The position numbers and the translations under genes were made by a program. The notes under the pieces were generated by a model. It was not told the origin of the DNA, did no database searches, and worked only from the letters and a program-made list of their open reading frames with translations. A stretch of 6,024 nucleotides of DNA from contig JAJZHR010000167.1 of the NCBI GenBank assembly GCA_021810815.1, positions 1-6,024 of the forward strand, read 5' to 3'. Each line of letters begins with the position of its first letter. The stretch's first letter is position 1. The stretch is from Acidobacteriota bacterium (GTDB taxonomy: Bacteria; Acidobacteriota; Terriglobia; Terriglobales; Acidobacteriaceae). Positions 5,997 to 6,024 of the stretch are shown here, piece by piece.

Positions 5997-6024
5997 GGCA
6001 CGGCTCACTCTGCGACAACGGCCT

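Overview
The window looks like chromosomal DNA of a free-living, GC-rich heterotroph. Two adjacent Gfo/Idh/MocA oxidoreductases with twin-arginine (Tat) signals, a sugar-acid type MFS transporter and a BadF/NAGK-type sugar kinase together resemble the carbohydrate-use loci of soil Acidobacteriota (Terriglobia). That taxonomic placement is inference from gene content and protein style; there is no rRNA or other marker here. I see no mobile element, CRISPR array, tRNA or rRNA.

Layout: (1) 1-486, minus strand, holds the N-terminal 162 residues of an MFS transporter that runs off the left edge. (2) 487-909 is a divergent intergenic region, visibly AT-richer in its middle, with two inverted repeats and a weak promoter candidate. 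(3) 910-2121 and 2179-3561, plus strand, are two different Tat-exported Gfo/Idh/MocA oxidoreductases 57 bp apart, very probably one operon. (4) 3631-4029, plus strand, is a DUF302 protein 69 bp downstream. (5) 4030-4155 is a structured gap with a perfect 15-bp hairpin whose right arm contains the most likely start codon of the next gene. (6) 4156-4947, plus strand, encodes an exported or membrane-anchored, cysteine-rich HNH-like protein. (7) 4991-5962, minus strand, is a BadF/BadG/NAGK-type kinase convergent with it. (8) 5963-6024 is the upstream region of the kinase, with an 11-bp tandem duplication.

The transporter and the two oxidoreductases are arranged divergently around one control region, which suggests joint use in taking up and oxidising or epimerising a sugar, sugar acid or glycoside. 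The substrate cannot be read from the sequence. The DUF302, HNH-like and kinase genes have no clear functional tie to that unit. I found no convincing new multi-gene system. The points most worth a second look are the hairpin over the HNH-like start codon, the non-canonical nucleotide-binding loop of the first oxidoreductase, and the incomplete HNH motif in an exported protein.
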